Part shown: one piece after another, positions 1-13,769 of the stretch
Layout of the letters: every line of letters starts with the position of its first letter
Position numbering within the stretch: the stretch's first letter is position 1
Source: Cryptomeria japonica
Taxonomy: Eukaryota; Streptophyta; Pinopsida; Cupressales; Cupressaceae
Assembly (NCBI RefSeq): GCF_030272615.1
Contig: NC_081415.1
Location: 263,736,925 to 263,800,924, forward strand
Length of the DNA stretch: 64,000 bases
Direction: 5' to 3'
Notes under the pieces: model-generated
The model's input: only the letters and a program-made list of their open reading frames with translations
What the model was told of the DNA's origin: nothing
Databases searched by the model: none
Translations under genes and position numbers: made by a program

Positions 1-999
1 TAGTCACTTGTATTGCTTAGATAAATCTGAGAGCAAATATACACTCGCATATTTTAGGAGGCAATAGGTCGACTTATTATGGTTTTACATTCATTGATTT
101 TGATCAACTAACCATGCATGCAATGACTTATTGAGTGTTTGTGTTTCAGATACAGATTCCAAATTTCACACACACACACACACACACACCTTTCAATTCC
201 TCGAGAAGGAGTTGGTTGATTATCAAAGAAGATGTGGTAGTATGGAGGTCACGGGGGACAAAGGTAGACACTATAAAAATATGGAGGTGAGACGATAGGA
301 GCACTAGGTAGATATGATTTCATTGATAGAAAGTAGGAGTTAGCACAACCTTTGGAGGTGAATATTGCATGTGTGGTGCTTGTTACCCTTTTAAAGCAAC
401 CAAATTGTATCCAAGGAGAATTTCACGCAGGTAAGAATGGTAGATGGGATTGTTAGAACAATGATGAGATTGTTAGATTGAGGGATATTTAATAGGAAGA
501 AGGGGATTTGGTAGGTAAGGCAAGATGGCATACAATTTTGGCATCAAATGTTTGTGCAAAGAGGAATCTAGAAGGCTCAATGGAGAAAGTTTTTTGTCAT
601 CAAAGAAGATGTTGTGTGGGAGGCAATGGATCCAGCGATCGCAGTCAAAAAAAGTTTTGGAACCTCATACGCATTTTGTTGTCAATAAAGTTTGAATTCA
701 AGGTACTATTCTATTTTAACATGCTACAAAATCTATACCTCGGGCGTCGAAGCTGAAGCTACAACAATTGCGGGAGGAATATCAAATGGTGTATTAAAAC
801 CCACTACTGCATCCTGAAATACATATTGTTTGTATCAATTTAAATTGATCTATAAATGAAAATTCATTTATATTTACAATTTTTAAGTGATTATTAAATA
901 AAATATCAATTCAAATTAACAGTCCTCTATTTGCATGTGATCACTAAACACCATATCCACCAAATCACCAGTCAACGCCACATCCTTTGCAGTGGTAGT
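1..999. other. Intergenic, no gene recognised
   Basis: No ORF with protein-like character or recognisable motif was seen here on either strand. The only structured element is a short (CA)n run at about 166-189. The sequence just right of it is A/G-rich on the + strand and shows no family signature. Confidence 0.5.
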
Positions 1000-1915
1000 C
1001 TAACATCTACTCCCACAAATTGTACACATATGGGACGTGGAACCATCTTCACTGGCCTCGACATCCATCCCAGAGCATATACCTAAACAACTATGACACA
1101 CATGTTGAAAGGGCTCACCAAGGCCAGATGGCTCAACTACTGGATCACCGTCTGGGGCAAGAGGGTGTGATAACTTTTTTCCATGTTGAATGATGACATT
1201 GGTCAATGCAGTGGCCATCGAAAGAGTCTGTAGCTCCATTGACTCTTTCAGGGTTACTGGGATCATGACATGGACCACAGGTTTTGGTGCTAGGGGGATG
1301 CGAATTTGGGGGTTTTGTACCCTCGAAGATCCAGGTCTATCTTGGGTAGAGCCTCTACCTCTACCTTGGAACTCTCTCATATAAAAATATTTTGGTTGCT
1401 CAGTGAGGATAAAATCACAATATAGTTTCCTCAAAAAATATAATGGAACCTCAAAATTATTACAAGGTGGTTGGTCAAAGACCATCCACCACCTATCCCA
1501 AAAAGCATTTTTCATCTGCAAATGGCTACACCAGTGTATAAGAAACCTCTTTGAATTAATAGGTAAGGTCTCAACCATTTTGGGATCAATAAAAAGAGCA
1601 CATATTTGTGCTTATGTTTTTTTTTCACTTCATTATATGACAACCCACTAGCATAAAAAGCACGACATCGATCCCTATAACTTCCCCATTTTGTAATTTG
1701 ATTGGAAAATTCATTGGCACTAATAGCCAAAGATTCTAGGGTTGTGGCAAGGGATGCATGATTCTCATGCTTGGATGCCTTCAGTCTATTCACCAGTCTA
1801 GTTATTTTGACACTGTTTTGTGTTAACTCGTTTATCAAATCCTCTTGTGTAGTTTGTGAATGGTTTACTGGAGGAGCTGGAGGGTTTGTATCTTGAGGGT
1901 TCTCCTATGGGTTCT
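1000..1915 (-). pseudogene. Unknown coding relic with C-terminal Cys pairs
   Basis: Two overlapping minus-strand open frames (1838-1512 and 1578-1000) join if one indel near 1575 is assumed. The N-terminal part follows a Pro-rich stretch containing stops (about 1915-1840) and carries a helical segment. The second part is rich in Trp and aromatic residues, then has an Arg/Gly patch (GRGRGSTQDR), and ends with two Cys-x2-Cys pairs (HVCHSC and MCTICG) that could bind zinc. I do not recognise the family. The amino-acid texture and the single frameshift suggest a decayed gene, probably from a transposon. It could also be a host gene fragment. Confidence 0.35.
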
Positions 1916-4081
<2,166 letters not shown>

Positions 4082-4086
4082 AATTT

Positions 4087-4725
4087 TGTTAGTGTAGGTT
4101 TTTTATTTTCCTTATGTTAGGGGGTATTTATTTTTCCTACACATATTATTTAAGCTTGCTTAGGTTAATAGGAGTGGTTTATATGAGGACACGTGGTGAA
4201 ATACTTCAGCTACATGTGTAACTCTCCACCTCACATGGGTAGTTGAGTTACACACCCTCTTTTGGCTTGTTGTGCCACCTCTCATAACCACTATTTTGTC
4301 ATTTCCTAAGTGGGTTATGGGGTAGTTGGGTTTCACACCCTCTTTTGGCCTTATGTGCCAACTTTCTCAACTCCTTTTTTGTCTTCATGTAAGGAGGTTA
4401 TGCCACATGTTTTGGCATTTACCAAGAAGGTAAAACCTCCCACTTTTTATGGGGAATAGGAGTTAATGCACCCCTTGGATGTATATTCTTGTATTTTTCT
4501 ATATAATAAGCACTATACTCTCACCTTCACTAGTTAAGTTACTGGAGTGATAGCTCGGTGAGAGTCTTCTCCAAATTTTCTTCTTTGTCTCTATTTCTCT
4601 CTCATATTGAAATTATCTTCATTCAGCTATTTTGATCTTCGATCATCCATTGTGTGAGGAGTTGCATGTGATCTACGACCGACATCATATCTTGGCTCGA
4701 TTCTCGCTTCTCGCAGAATCTCACA
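4087..4725 (+). repeat. 5' LTR of the Copia element
   Basis: 639 bp, starting TGTTAGTGTAGG and ending TCTCACA (TG...CA). It matches 10031-10670. Within it a segment of about 60 bp is imperfectly duplicated (CACACCCTCTTTTGGCTTG and CACACCCTCTTTTGGCCTTA). By position it should contain the element's promoter and polyadenylation signals. Confidence 0.97.
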
Positions 4726-4737
4726 TGGTATCAGAGC
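4726..4737 (+). promoter_or_regulatory. Primer binding site (tRNA-Met)
   Basis: TGGTATCAGAGC directly abuts the 5' LTR end. This is the standard plant initiator-tRNA-Met complement used to start minus-strand cDNA. Confidence 0.95.
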
Positions 4738-5752
4738 TTATTGTCTAGTATAGCTCATTGCTTTTTTTTTATTTATTTGAGGGATTTGAGACTTTAATAT
4801 AGCTAATATTTTCCTTAAAAACTAAGTATGCTCTTCTCCTGCATTCTCATGTGATCTGGAGAATCAGAACAGTTTAAAGGAAAATAGCTTCTAGTTAAAT
4901 CTGGTTTACATGTATGTGTTCTTGTAAGATCTGGGTGATTACAACTTTGTGGTAATATTGGAAGCTTAATAAGAATTTCCAGAGTGTCCATAAGGCTTGA
5001 CAAAGTCAAAAGTGACTTTTACTTCACCAAAATCAGAGTTTGGAGGACACAGTAAAAAATCAGAGTAAATTTTTTTTACTGGAGTTGTTTTCATTTCGGC
5101 TTTAGTGTTCCAACTTTTGTTCACTTTCACAAAAAATGATTTTTGGGTTTTCTTCCCAACATCGAAAAACTTTTGGGTTTCAGATGGTATTTCCATAAAA
5201 TGAATAAATGTTGTAGAAATCGAGCATGAATAGGGCCTAAGCCGTTTTTCTATCAGGGAAATTCAACAACATTTCTTAAAAGTTGCACAACTTTTGCCTC
5301 AGGTGTCAGATTTTTGCAAACAAATACTTGATGGAAAGTTGGAAATGAGCACTCTCCATTATTGCAAGTCTAATTGAAATTTTTTGCCTTTGTCTATCAG
5401 ATATTAAAGGTTGGATCAGCTGCTTCTTTTTCTCTTCAACTGGTCATATCTTTCTCCTCACAACTTTGTTTTTCAAAAACTAATAGTTGTTGGAAAGGTA
5501 TTGAGATAAATTAAGCAGTTATAAGGCTAATTTGTTTCAGATATTGTCTCAAATTATTTGTATTTAAAATCTCTATTGGTTTCTTAAAAGAATTGTAATC
5601 TAATAAAAAGCCTTGTAAATGCACTAATTATAAAGTGCCAACCTTGTAATATTTAGGGGGGTGATTTCTGAGACTAGTGAAAAGTGGGGGTGTCTCTTGT
5701 GCCTTCTTTCTTGCACTTTTCCTGATTCTTTGCAATCTTATTTTCTACTATC
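4738..5752 (+). other. Copia 5' untranslated leader
   Basis: About 1 kb between the primer site and the gag ATG. No convincing ORF is present. It would hold packaging and dimerisation signals, which cannot be recognised by eye. Confidence 0.6.
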
Positions 5753-6625
5753 ATGGATGCACCTATAGTTCCACTTTTAACACCATATAATTATTTTGAA
5801 TGGAAATCTAAGATGATAATATATCTGAAAAGAAATGGATATCATCATGTTACTATGGGACTTGAAATTGAACCTCAAGATGCTACAGAAAAAATTAAAT
5901 GGTTTAATAAATGTGATGAAGCTTTTAGTACTCTATGTATGTCAGTCTCTCTAGACCTTCTTTTTCACATTGAATCTACCACTACACCAAATGCAGTGTG
6001 GACCACTTTGGAAAACCTCTTTGGTAAGCAGGATGAGCTAAGAGGTCATCAATTAGAGAATGAACTCATAGGGTTGAATCCAACCAATTTTGATACTATA
6101 CAAGACTTCTTCACTAAACTTAAGTCTGTAAGATTGCAATTGGAATGGTGTGGAATTAAGAAAGATGATAAGCAACTAATCTTGAGTATTCTTTCTAAGC
6201 TTGGTCCTAACTATTCTGTGTTTGTTTCTACATTCTATGCTACAAAATGTGCCCTAGGTACCACATTCAAAATGCCTTCTCTCGATGAATTTGCTACAAA
6301 ACTCACTAGGGAGCAAGACAAATTGGTTCAAATGGGTACAATAAAACCCTCTAAGTCACATGCCTTAGTTGTAAATCAAGGCACACAAGAACAAAAAGGG
6401 TCTAGTAAGCAAGATAAGAAACAAAAGAACTAAGGAGAGAAGAAAAAAGATCAGAAATCTGCTACTTCAAAAGTAGATAATCAGACCTCTTCATCAAGAG
6501 GTGAACAAACTGAGAAGGAGAAGGTCAAGTGTTCTTATTGTAAGAGGCCTAGTCATGATGAGAATAAGTGTTTAAAGAAACAAATTGATCACCTTTCAAA
6601 TCTTCTTGAAAAGAATAATATCAAG
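5753..6625 (+). pseudogene. Copia gag, interrupted by a stop at 6431
   Basis: The frame opens at the ATG at 5753 with the Copia-type N-terminus (YNYFEWKSKMIIYLK), in which W starts the conserved capsid segment. It runs 226 codons to a TAA at 6431-6433. The same frame is open beyond the stop and encodes a Lys/Gln-rich linker and a CCHC zinc knuckle at 6530-6571 (CSYCKRPSHDENKC, CX2CX4HX4C). It then flows into the protease, so the TAA is premature. The product would be the nucleocapsid/capsid protein that packages element RNA in the cytoplasm. Confidence 0.9.
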
Positions 6626-9600
6626 GTGCCTGATTCAGTCAAACAAAGTTCATCAAAAGGATCTTCTAAGGATACAGATAAGAGTAAAGGGAAAGGAAAG
6701 GGTGAGGCCCTAGTTGTTGTTGCTTCACAACCCAATTCTTGGATAATTGACTTGGGTGCTTCGCACCATATGGCTTCTTCAAAAGATGATTTCACCTCTT
6801 TAGAGCCATGTTCTATGCCTTCCATACTAATGGGTGATGACACTCTTGTTGAAGTGCATGGGAGAGGGTTTGTTGATGTGGGCGAAGGAACATTTAAGGA
6901 TGTCCTTTGTGTTCCATCTTTATCAACTAATCTCCTATCCATTTATCAGATCACTCACACTGGTTCTAGCAAGCGAGTTGAGTTCACACCAGATACAGTG
7001 GTAATCAGTGAAATGCATAATGGGTCTACTATTGCCGTGGCAAAAGCAGATCATCAATCCAGATTATATCAGTTTTCTCACTTTGTTTCTGACTCTCCTT
7101 CGACAGTTTTACTCACTCATGCAGATGAGATTAGTTTTTTGTGGCATCAACGATTTGGCCACTTGAACTATCATTACTTGCAACAACTCAGTAAACAAGA
7201 CATGGTTTTAGGGTTGCCTTCTATTCGATTTTCTGATGGAGTTTGCCAGGGATGTATTCTTGGTAAGCATCCTGAGGAGAAGTATGATAAAGGAAAAGCA
7301 TGGAGAGCTCCACAGCTATTGGAGTTCATACATAGTGACTTGGCAGGACCATTTCCACAACCATCTTTTAGCAGGGCTAGATATGTCTTAACATTTATTG
7401 ATGACTTATCCAAATTTACATGGGTTTACTTTCTCAAACAAAAGTCTGAGGTATTTGAGAATTTTCTATATTTCAAAGTTTTTGTAGAGAAACAATCTGG
7501 GAAGTTCATCAAGATTCTGTGTACAGATAATGGGGGTGAATATGTTAATAATCAGTTTGAACAATTTTGTGCTTCAGAAGGTATCAACATGCAGCACACA
7601 GTTCCATATAGTCCTTAGCAGAATGGTGTCGTAGAATGGAAGAATAGGTCCTTGAAGGAGATGACAAATTGTATGATTCACTTCAAGTCTTTGGCACCTC
7701 ATTATTGGGCAGAGGCGATCAATTGTGCATGTTGCATCCAAAACCGAGTTCCTCATAAAGTTGTGAAGGGGGTAACTCCTTTTCAAGCTTGGACTAGTTG
7801 GAAACCTATAGTTAAGCATTTCAGAGTGTTTGGTTCTCTTGCATGGACCCACATTCCAGCAGAGAAATGCAAGGCTATGGATCCGCAGAGCAAGCCTTGC
7901 ATATTTGTTGGGTATCCAGATGATGTCAAAGGGTATAGACTTCTCCATCCCTCTACACATGAGTTGTTCATTGAGAGGAGTGTTCATTTTGAGGAGAGTT
8001 CTTCTATTTCTTCTCATACCACTTCTCCATCCACTATCACATTGGACATTTCATGATGATGACAGTTCTTCTGAGGATCTTAATCCTCCTAATCCTATTG
8101 AGGAGTCTTCTTCCTCCACTTCAGATGGTGACAGTGATGGTGAGGATTCACATTCTTCTCATAGTCATCCTTAAGAGGTTGATGATTCTCCCCCAGACTC
8201 TCCAACTTCAGTGCCTCTTTGGGCTCGACAAACTTTTGAGTCAGCAGGAGATTGGCTTGGTGATCCATCAGATTCTAGAAGAACTAGGTCACAATTTCAG
8301 CAAGCTCCACATCTCTTCATTGCTTCGGCTTCTGATCCATAGTCTTTTCAAGAAGCTACAGGTGTTCCTGAATGGGATGCTACAATGCAAGAAGATTTTA
8401 ATTCCTTGGAAAGGAATCACACATGGGATTTAATTCCTCTTCCTAAGGGAAGGAAACTTGTTTGATGCAAGTGGATCTATCGAACAAAATTTGTAGTGGA
8501 TGGGTCGGTTGATAAGTATAAGGCTCGCTTGGTAGCAAAAGGCTTTTCCCAAGTTCCAGGGGTTGATTACTCTGAGACTTTTGCTCCAGTTCCTAAGATG
8601 AATTCTATCTAGCTTGTCCTTGCTATTGCTGCAACCCATTGTTGGGAATTTCATCAAATGGATGTCAAGAGTGCATTTCTTCATGGTGATCTTCACGAGG
8701 AAATCTACATGGTGCAGCCATAAGGGTTTGTTCAAGATCCTTCACTTGTGTGTCGACTTTGAAAGTCTCTCTATGGCCTCAAACAAGCTCCTCGAGCTTG
8801 GTATGCCAAGATGGACTCCTTCCTTCTAACAGTTGGTTTTGCTCGATGCCATTTTGATCCTAATGTCTACATTCTGCACCAGGATGATACTCTCACATTT
8901 CTAGTTCTCTATGTTGATGACTTATTGATCATAGGGAGTCACTCATCCACCATCAAGGTAGTGAAAACTGCTCTACATGATAGATTTATGATGTCAGACT
9001 TGGGTCTTCTACATTACTTGTTGGGAATTGAGATTACTCAATCTTCTTCAGGCATCTTCCTTGGACAACCCAAGTATGCACTCGATATGCTCTCTAGATT
9101 TCACATGGCGGACTGTAAGCCTGCACCTACTCCTTTTTTGTCTGGGGTCAAACTTGAGGCTAAGTACTCTTCACCCTTGGTTGATAGCACTTTATATCGA
9201 CAAATTGTTGGGAGCCTCATCTACTTGATTCATACGAGACCTGACATTTCATATGCGGTGGGCATGGTCTCTAGATTCATGCAGGAGCCACATGAGTTGC
9301 ATTGGAAAGTAGCTAAGAAGATTCTCCACTACATTCAGGGTACTCACAATTATGGAATTCAGTATGTAGTAGGCATGGATATTGACTTGGTGGGATATAC
9401 GGATTCAGATTAGGCGGGTGATTCTCAAGATCGCAAATCCACTTCAGGGTATTTCTTCTCACTTGGTTCTGGTCCAATTCATTGGTCGAGTAAGAAGCAG
9501 TCTACAATTTCTCTTTCATCAATAGAGGCTGAGTATCAAGGGGCAGTTGATGCCACCACTGAGGCAATTTGGCTTCAGAATATTCTCACTGAGTTTGGTA

Positions 9601-9875
9601 TTCCAGTTAGGAAGCCTACTATCATCTTTTGTGATAATCAAAGTGCTATACAGATCTCAAGAAATCCAGTTCATCACCAGAGGACGAAACACATTGAGAT
9701 ACATATGCACTATATTCGGGAGCTCATTCAGGAAGGCATCATTGATCTTAAGTATTGTTCTACAATGGAGCAAACTGTGGACATCTTCACCAAACCCTTC
9801 ACCGAAAGAAAGTTCCTTCATTTGTGATCTCTGCTTGGGATACGACGGGTGTCTACCTCAAGAGGGACTTCTTAG
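6626..9875 (+). pseudogene. Copia pol: protease, integrase, RT, RNase H (broken)
   Basis: Same frame as gag to about 8050, then a frameshift into the next frame to 9875. Domains in order: aspartic protease near 6740, where the DSG catalytic motif reads DLG (WIIDLGASHH); GAG-pre-integrase (WHQRFGHLN, then CQGC) near 7145-7260; integrase core with HSDLAGPF, then CTDNGGEY, then VVEWKNR; a Ser/Asp-rich hinge; RT with [21 protein letters not shown] and the catalytic YVDD at 8910-8921; RNase H with TKHIEIHMHYIREL. In-frame stops begin at 7616, 8172, 8340, 8463, 8610, 8721, 8760 and 9411, with another near the C-terminus at 9825. Most look like C-to-T or G-to-A changes at Gln, Arg or Trp codons. Confidence 0.93.
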
Positions 9876-10021
9876 TCCTCCTTTCTTTCTCTCCTTATTT
9901 AGGGGGGGGCTATTCCTCTTATGGGGGGGCTTCTTCTTTTGGGGGGGCTATCTATGTACATGGGTACCTAACATGGTTGCATTTGTCGGGACCCATATTC
10001 TCACCCACCTAAGCTACGCTT

Positions 10022-10030
10022 AAGGGGGGG
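10022..10030 (+). promoter_or_regulatory. Polypurine tract
   Basis: AAGGGGGGG ends exactly where the 3' LTR begins. It is the expected RNase H-resistant primer for plus-strand DNA. Upstream, 9900-9950 also has several G7 runs. Confidence 0.9.
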
Positions 10031-10670
10031 TGTTAGTGTAGGTTTTTTATTTTCCTTATGTTAGGGGGTATTTATTTTTCCTACACATATATTATTTAAG
10101 CTTGCTTAGGTTAATAGGAGTGGTTTATATGAGGACACGTGGTGAAATACTTCAGCTACATGTGTAACTCTCCACCTCACATGGGTAGTTGAGTTACACA
10201 CCCTCTTTTGGCTTGTTGTGCCACCTCTCATAACCACTATTTTGTCATTTCCTAAGTGGGTTATGGTGTAGTTGGGTTTCACACCCTCTTTTGGCCTTAT
10301 GTGCCAACTTTCTCAACTCCTTTTTTGTCTTCATGTAAGGAGGCTATGCCACATGTTTTGGCATTTACCAAGAAGGTAAAACCTCCCACTTTTTATGGGG
10401 AATAGGAGTTAATGCACCCCTTGGATGTATATGCTTATATTTTTCTATATAGAAGCACTATACTCTCACCTTCACTAGTTAAGTTAGTGGAGTGATAGCT
10501 CGGTGAGAGTCTTCTCCAAATTCTCCTCTTTGTCTCTATTTCTCTCTCATATTGAAATTATCTTCATTCAGCTATTTTGATCTTCGATCATCCATTGTGT
10601 GAGGAGTTGCATGTGATCTACGACCGACATCAGATCTTGGCTCGATTCTCGCTTCTCGTAGAATCTCACA
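10031..10670 (+). repeat. 3' LTR of the Copia element
   Basis: 640 bp, TGTTAGTGTAGG to TCTCACA, about 98% identical by eye to 4087-4725. It is followed by the target duplication AATTT. Confidence 0.97.
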
Positions 10671-10675
10671 AATTT

Positions 10676-11700
10676 AATTGGATGAAATGGCCAACCTAGA
10701 AATGTTATTTTTTTACATCGAGATAGTTTTGAAAATTGTAAGATTGACCCTATAACCTCTTGAAAATTTAGCCAAAATGCACTCAACAATGGAGCTTGGG
10801 CCAAATTTGTCCCAAAAAAATAGGTCTGATTTTTTAGCGTCATTAGACTATAGGATCTAATTCTCGAAAATGCAAGTTTCGTGATGAATTATGATATTTC
10901 AATGGGAAAAGTGTTATTATTTTTGAGTTTTTGAAATAGGTAAAGACAAAAACTAATTAAAATGATGAAAGATAAATGGTACGCCTAGAATTAAGGGCCC
11001 AAATAAGAGTGTGATAAGATTTAAATTAAGATAGACTCATATTCTTGAACTAATTATTAATTAAATACATATGGTCCTATAATGCATAGTAAAATGAGAC
11101 ACACATAAGTGATTGCCAAAAAAGTGTGGAATTGGACACCCTAATTAGAGGTGTACAATTTACGATGATATATTAGTCCCCACTTTAGCGATCATATGAA
11201 ATTACATGCATATGCAAGTATAGAAAAGTAAACATTCATGAAAAAGAAACGTATTTGTAAAGGTGTTGAATGAAACTCGAAGTATAGCAATACCTACAAT
11301 ACAATGTTAGGAACCGCATTCTGCAAGACCACTTTGTCAATCAAAATCATAAATCACCTAAAATGCTTACTAAGAATAATGAAATCAAGGGTAGCTATAT
11401 GCTTTCTACTTGCTACTTAGGAGGTAGAAATAAGGTTTCATGTATACTGCTTTCAATTGTGAAGGATAGGTGATTACAAATGCTCTCAATGAGGTTCAAA
11501 ATGACTCAATGAGCATTTGGAAATATAGAGGACTAAAACTTGATTCCAACATATTAGACAACACATGAATCAGAGTCCTCTAGGTGAAGATATCAAAGGA
11601 TTAGTGACACATGGCAAAATAAGGGTTTATAAAGAATCTTACCTTTAAAAAGTACAAATCCCACTATTCATTTGCCTTATTCATCTTTTGTGTTTATTGT
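10676..11700. other. Intergenic, nothing recognised
   Basis: AT-rich sequence with no gene-like ORF, repeat structure or recognisable transposon motif on either strand. Confidence 0.5.
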
Positions 11701-11759
11701 AGAGTGGTCTACCAAGGTCAAGATGTCGAGTTAAGTGGTACCTTCTAGGTAAGTAAATA

Positions 11760-12111
11760 ATTGGTTGGTTGAGTCTGTCATAGGTGCCAAGATGGAAAAA
11801 AATTCACTTGTGCATGGTTGCAAGTTAGGTCTTATAAACTTCACCACCAAGAAGAGTTATACATATCATACCCTTGGAATCTTAAAAGCTCATACTTAGT
11901 ATTGATTTGATTGATGTCCATTAGGTCAAAGATCAATTTCTATTGCAAGGTAATAGAGTGTTATTATGGGTTTAGTGACCATATAATGATAATAAGAGTT
12001 TATAGATACATTTTTATTAATGTGATATCTATGATGTAGTTGAATTAGAGAATGATAATGGATGTCAAATGTTCATAATCTTTGTGAGTGATTAGTTAAA
12101 GAGCAAGGTAC
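11760..12111 (+). pseudogene. Possible left half of an older Gypsy pol relic
   Basis: Just left of the chromovirus insertion the + strand carries a weak coding trace (VELENDNGCQMFIIFVSD near 12050). It resembles the linker between protease and RT of Ty3/Gypsy elements. Its likely continuation, the start of an RT domain, lies on the other side of the inserted element at 20055. The match on this side is short and by eye, so the assignment is tentative. Confidence 0.3.
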
Positions 12112-12116
12112 ATGAG

Positions 12117-13728
12117 TGGTACAGGAGCACCTAGGACTTAGGCTTATATATATTTCTCATTTTGGCTTGTACTGACCCTAGCCAAGTCAGGTATTGAATA
12201 AGGACTCCAGGAGGGTCCAAGAGTGAGTGTGATGGGTGAAATGTAAGCCTATTTTGAGTTAGATCTTCCTAGGTTTGCATTTTGTACCTAGGTAGTGGTT
12301 TGAGTAGGTAGTTGACCTTCTTGATGGTCAAAAGTGTCAAAAATTGGTATAGGAAATAGGGAGGGTTAAATTAGTCTTAGACATGTTTAAAAAGTCATGT
12401 GTGATGACTTAGAATAGGCCTCATAGGTTGAGAAGGCCAAAAAGTGAAAAAGTGCAAAGTTGCAAAAAGTTGTCATGACAACTTTTGTCCTAATTTGATT
12501 AGCGATGGAGTTAGGGATTGTCCAATGACCTAGAAAGACTCCACACGTGGGAAGTGATATAATAACCCTCACTTTCATGGTTACCAATTTTGGAGACTTG
12601 ATTTTGTAAGTTCAACAATCTGAAACTACTCATTTTCAGACTAGTTGGCAGCATTTTGGCTTGTTTTGTTCATTTTTGTAAATGCAAAATGGATTGAATC
12701 CATTAATCCAGAAATGGATTGAGTTTCTTTGGTGTGATATAGAATTTTTAGTTCCATTTCAAGCTTTGTAGATAGTTTCCATTAGTGTTTTCTTGTTTTG
12801 GTTTGCACACAACCAGTTTTGGCTTGTACAACAGTTTTATGTAAAATGGTTGCCCCATGAATTCCACACGTGCTACCATCACGAAATATTGGGAAATGAA
12901 GGGAAACCACTTGTAAAGTGTACATATGTAGGGACAAGTGCTGGAGATGATTTTCAATATGGTTGTCACCTTGTTCTAGGTGAGTTTTGGAGCAACCCAG
13001 CTAGAGGAAACAAGGTGAAATTGAAGTGCAAAGTGCAAGGGTGAATGCCAAACCACCATCTAATATTTTGGAGGGGTACATGAATTTAGAAAAAAGTTTC
13101 CAATGCAAGGAGAAGCCTTGAAAAAATCATTTTATTCCCAAACACCAACTTGACCAGTCACTGTCGGTTAGAAGGCCTAGAAACCCTTCAAAACCCTCAT
13201 TTTGGGGTTAGGAAATTGTACGGTAGAGTAAGGAGCCCAAACCACAAACTAACTTGAGGTTAGATGAGTCACTGAAGAAAATCCAAACTTTCTATGGGGT
13301 CTTTTGGACCATTTTCACTCAAGCCCTAGAAAACCGGATTTTGGAGGCCTAATAGGGCTAATTCCTTGTAGCCCTTTTCTAGGAAAAATATTGAAATCGG
13401 TAAGAAAGCTAATGATTGCAAACCTCAAATGGACCCAAAAGGCATTAAAAACATGTTAGTAGCCACCTCCACACCTCTGCATCAACTCACAATAGTAGGA
13501 GGTCAATTTGACAAGTTGAAGCCAATAATGAGCACATGGGAAGCATTGTGAATTGGTAGGGTTACTAGCTAAAACACTTGAAGCAAACACCTTGGAATGG
13601 TTAAGAAGAAAGCCCTAGAAGTGATTGAGAAGGAATTGGAGGTCTAGAGTGCAATTAGGCCTAGAGAGTTGGTGGAATTGAGAAACACCAACTAGGTGAA
13701 GTGTTAGAAAACTAGGTGAACACCATCA
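12117..13728 (+). repeat. 5' LTR of the Gypsy element
   Basis: Starts TGGTACAGGAGCACC and ends CACCATCA. The 3' copy starts TGGTGCAGGAGCACC. Small ORFs inside (for example on the minus strand at 12748-12969) recur in the 3' LTR and are not genes. Confidence 0.95.
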
Positions 13729-13731
13729 AAT

Positions 13732-13743
13732 TGGTATCAGAGG
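13732..13743 (+). promoter_or_regulatory. Primer binding site (tRNA-Met)
   Basis: TGGTATCAGAGG, three bases after the LTR end, complementary to the 3' end of initiator tRNA-Met with the last base differing from the usual C. Confidence 0.9.
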
Positions 13744-13769
13744 CTATAAGATTTGGGGTAGGTGAGTAG

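Larger units (their letters stand above)
4082..10675 (+). mobile_element. Complete Ty1/Copia LTR retrotransposon
   Basis: The element runs from the 5' LTR (4087) to the end of the 3' LTR (10670) and is flanked by a perfect 5-bp target duplication AATTT (4082-4086 and 10671-10675). A tRNA-Met-type primer site follows the 5' LTR and a purine tract precedes the 3' LTR. The internal order gag, protease, integrase, reverse transcriptase, RNase H is diagnostic of Ty1/Copia. The polyprotein is interrupted by at least nine stop codons and one frameshift, so this copy cannot make its own enzymes. The LTRs differ by only about ten substitutions and two small indels by eye over about 640 bp. Confidence 0.97.

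Noticed and set aside
9547-10023. 158-codon + frame at the 3' end of the Copia element
   Set aside because: It is out of frame with RNase H, whose conserved residues lie in the overlapping frame.
12748-12969. 73-codon minus ORF repeated almost identically at 19059-19280
   Set aside because: It is present twice only because it lies in the two LTRs of the Gypsy element; no motif supports a gene.
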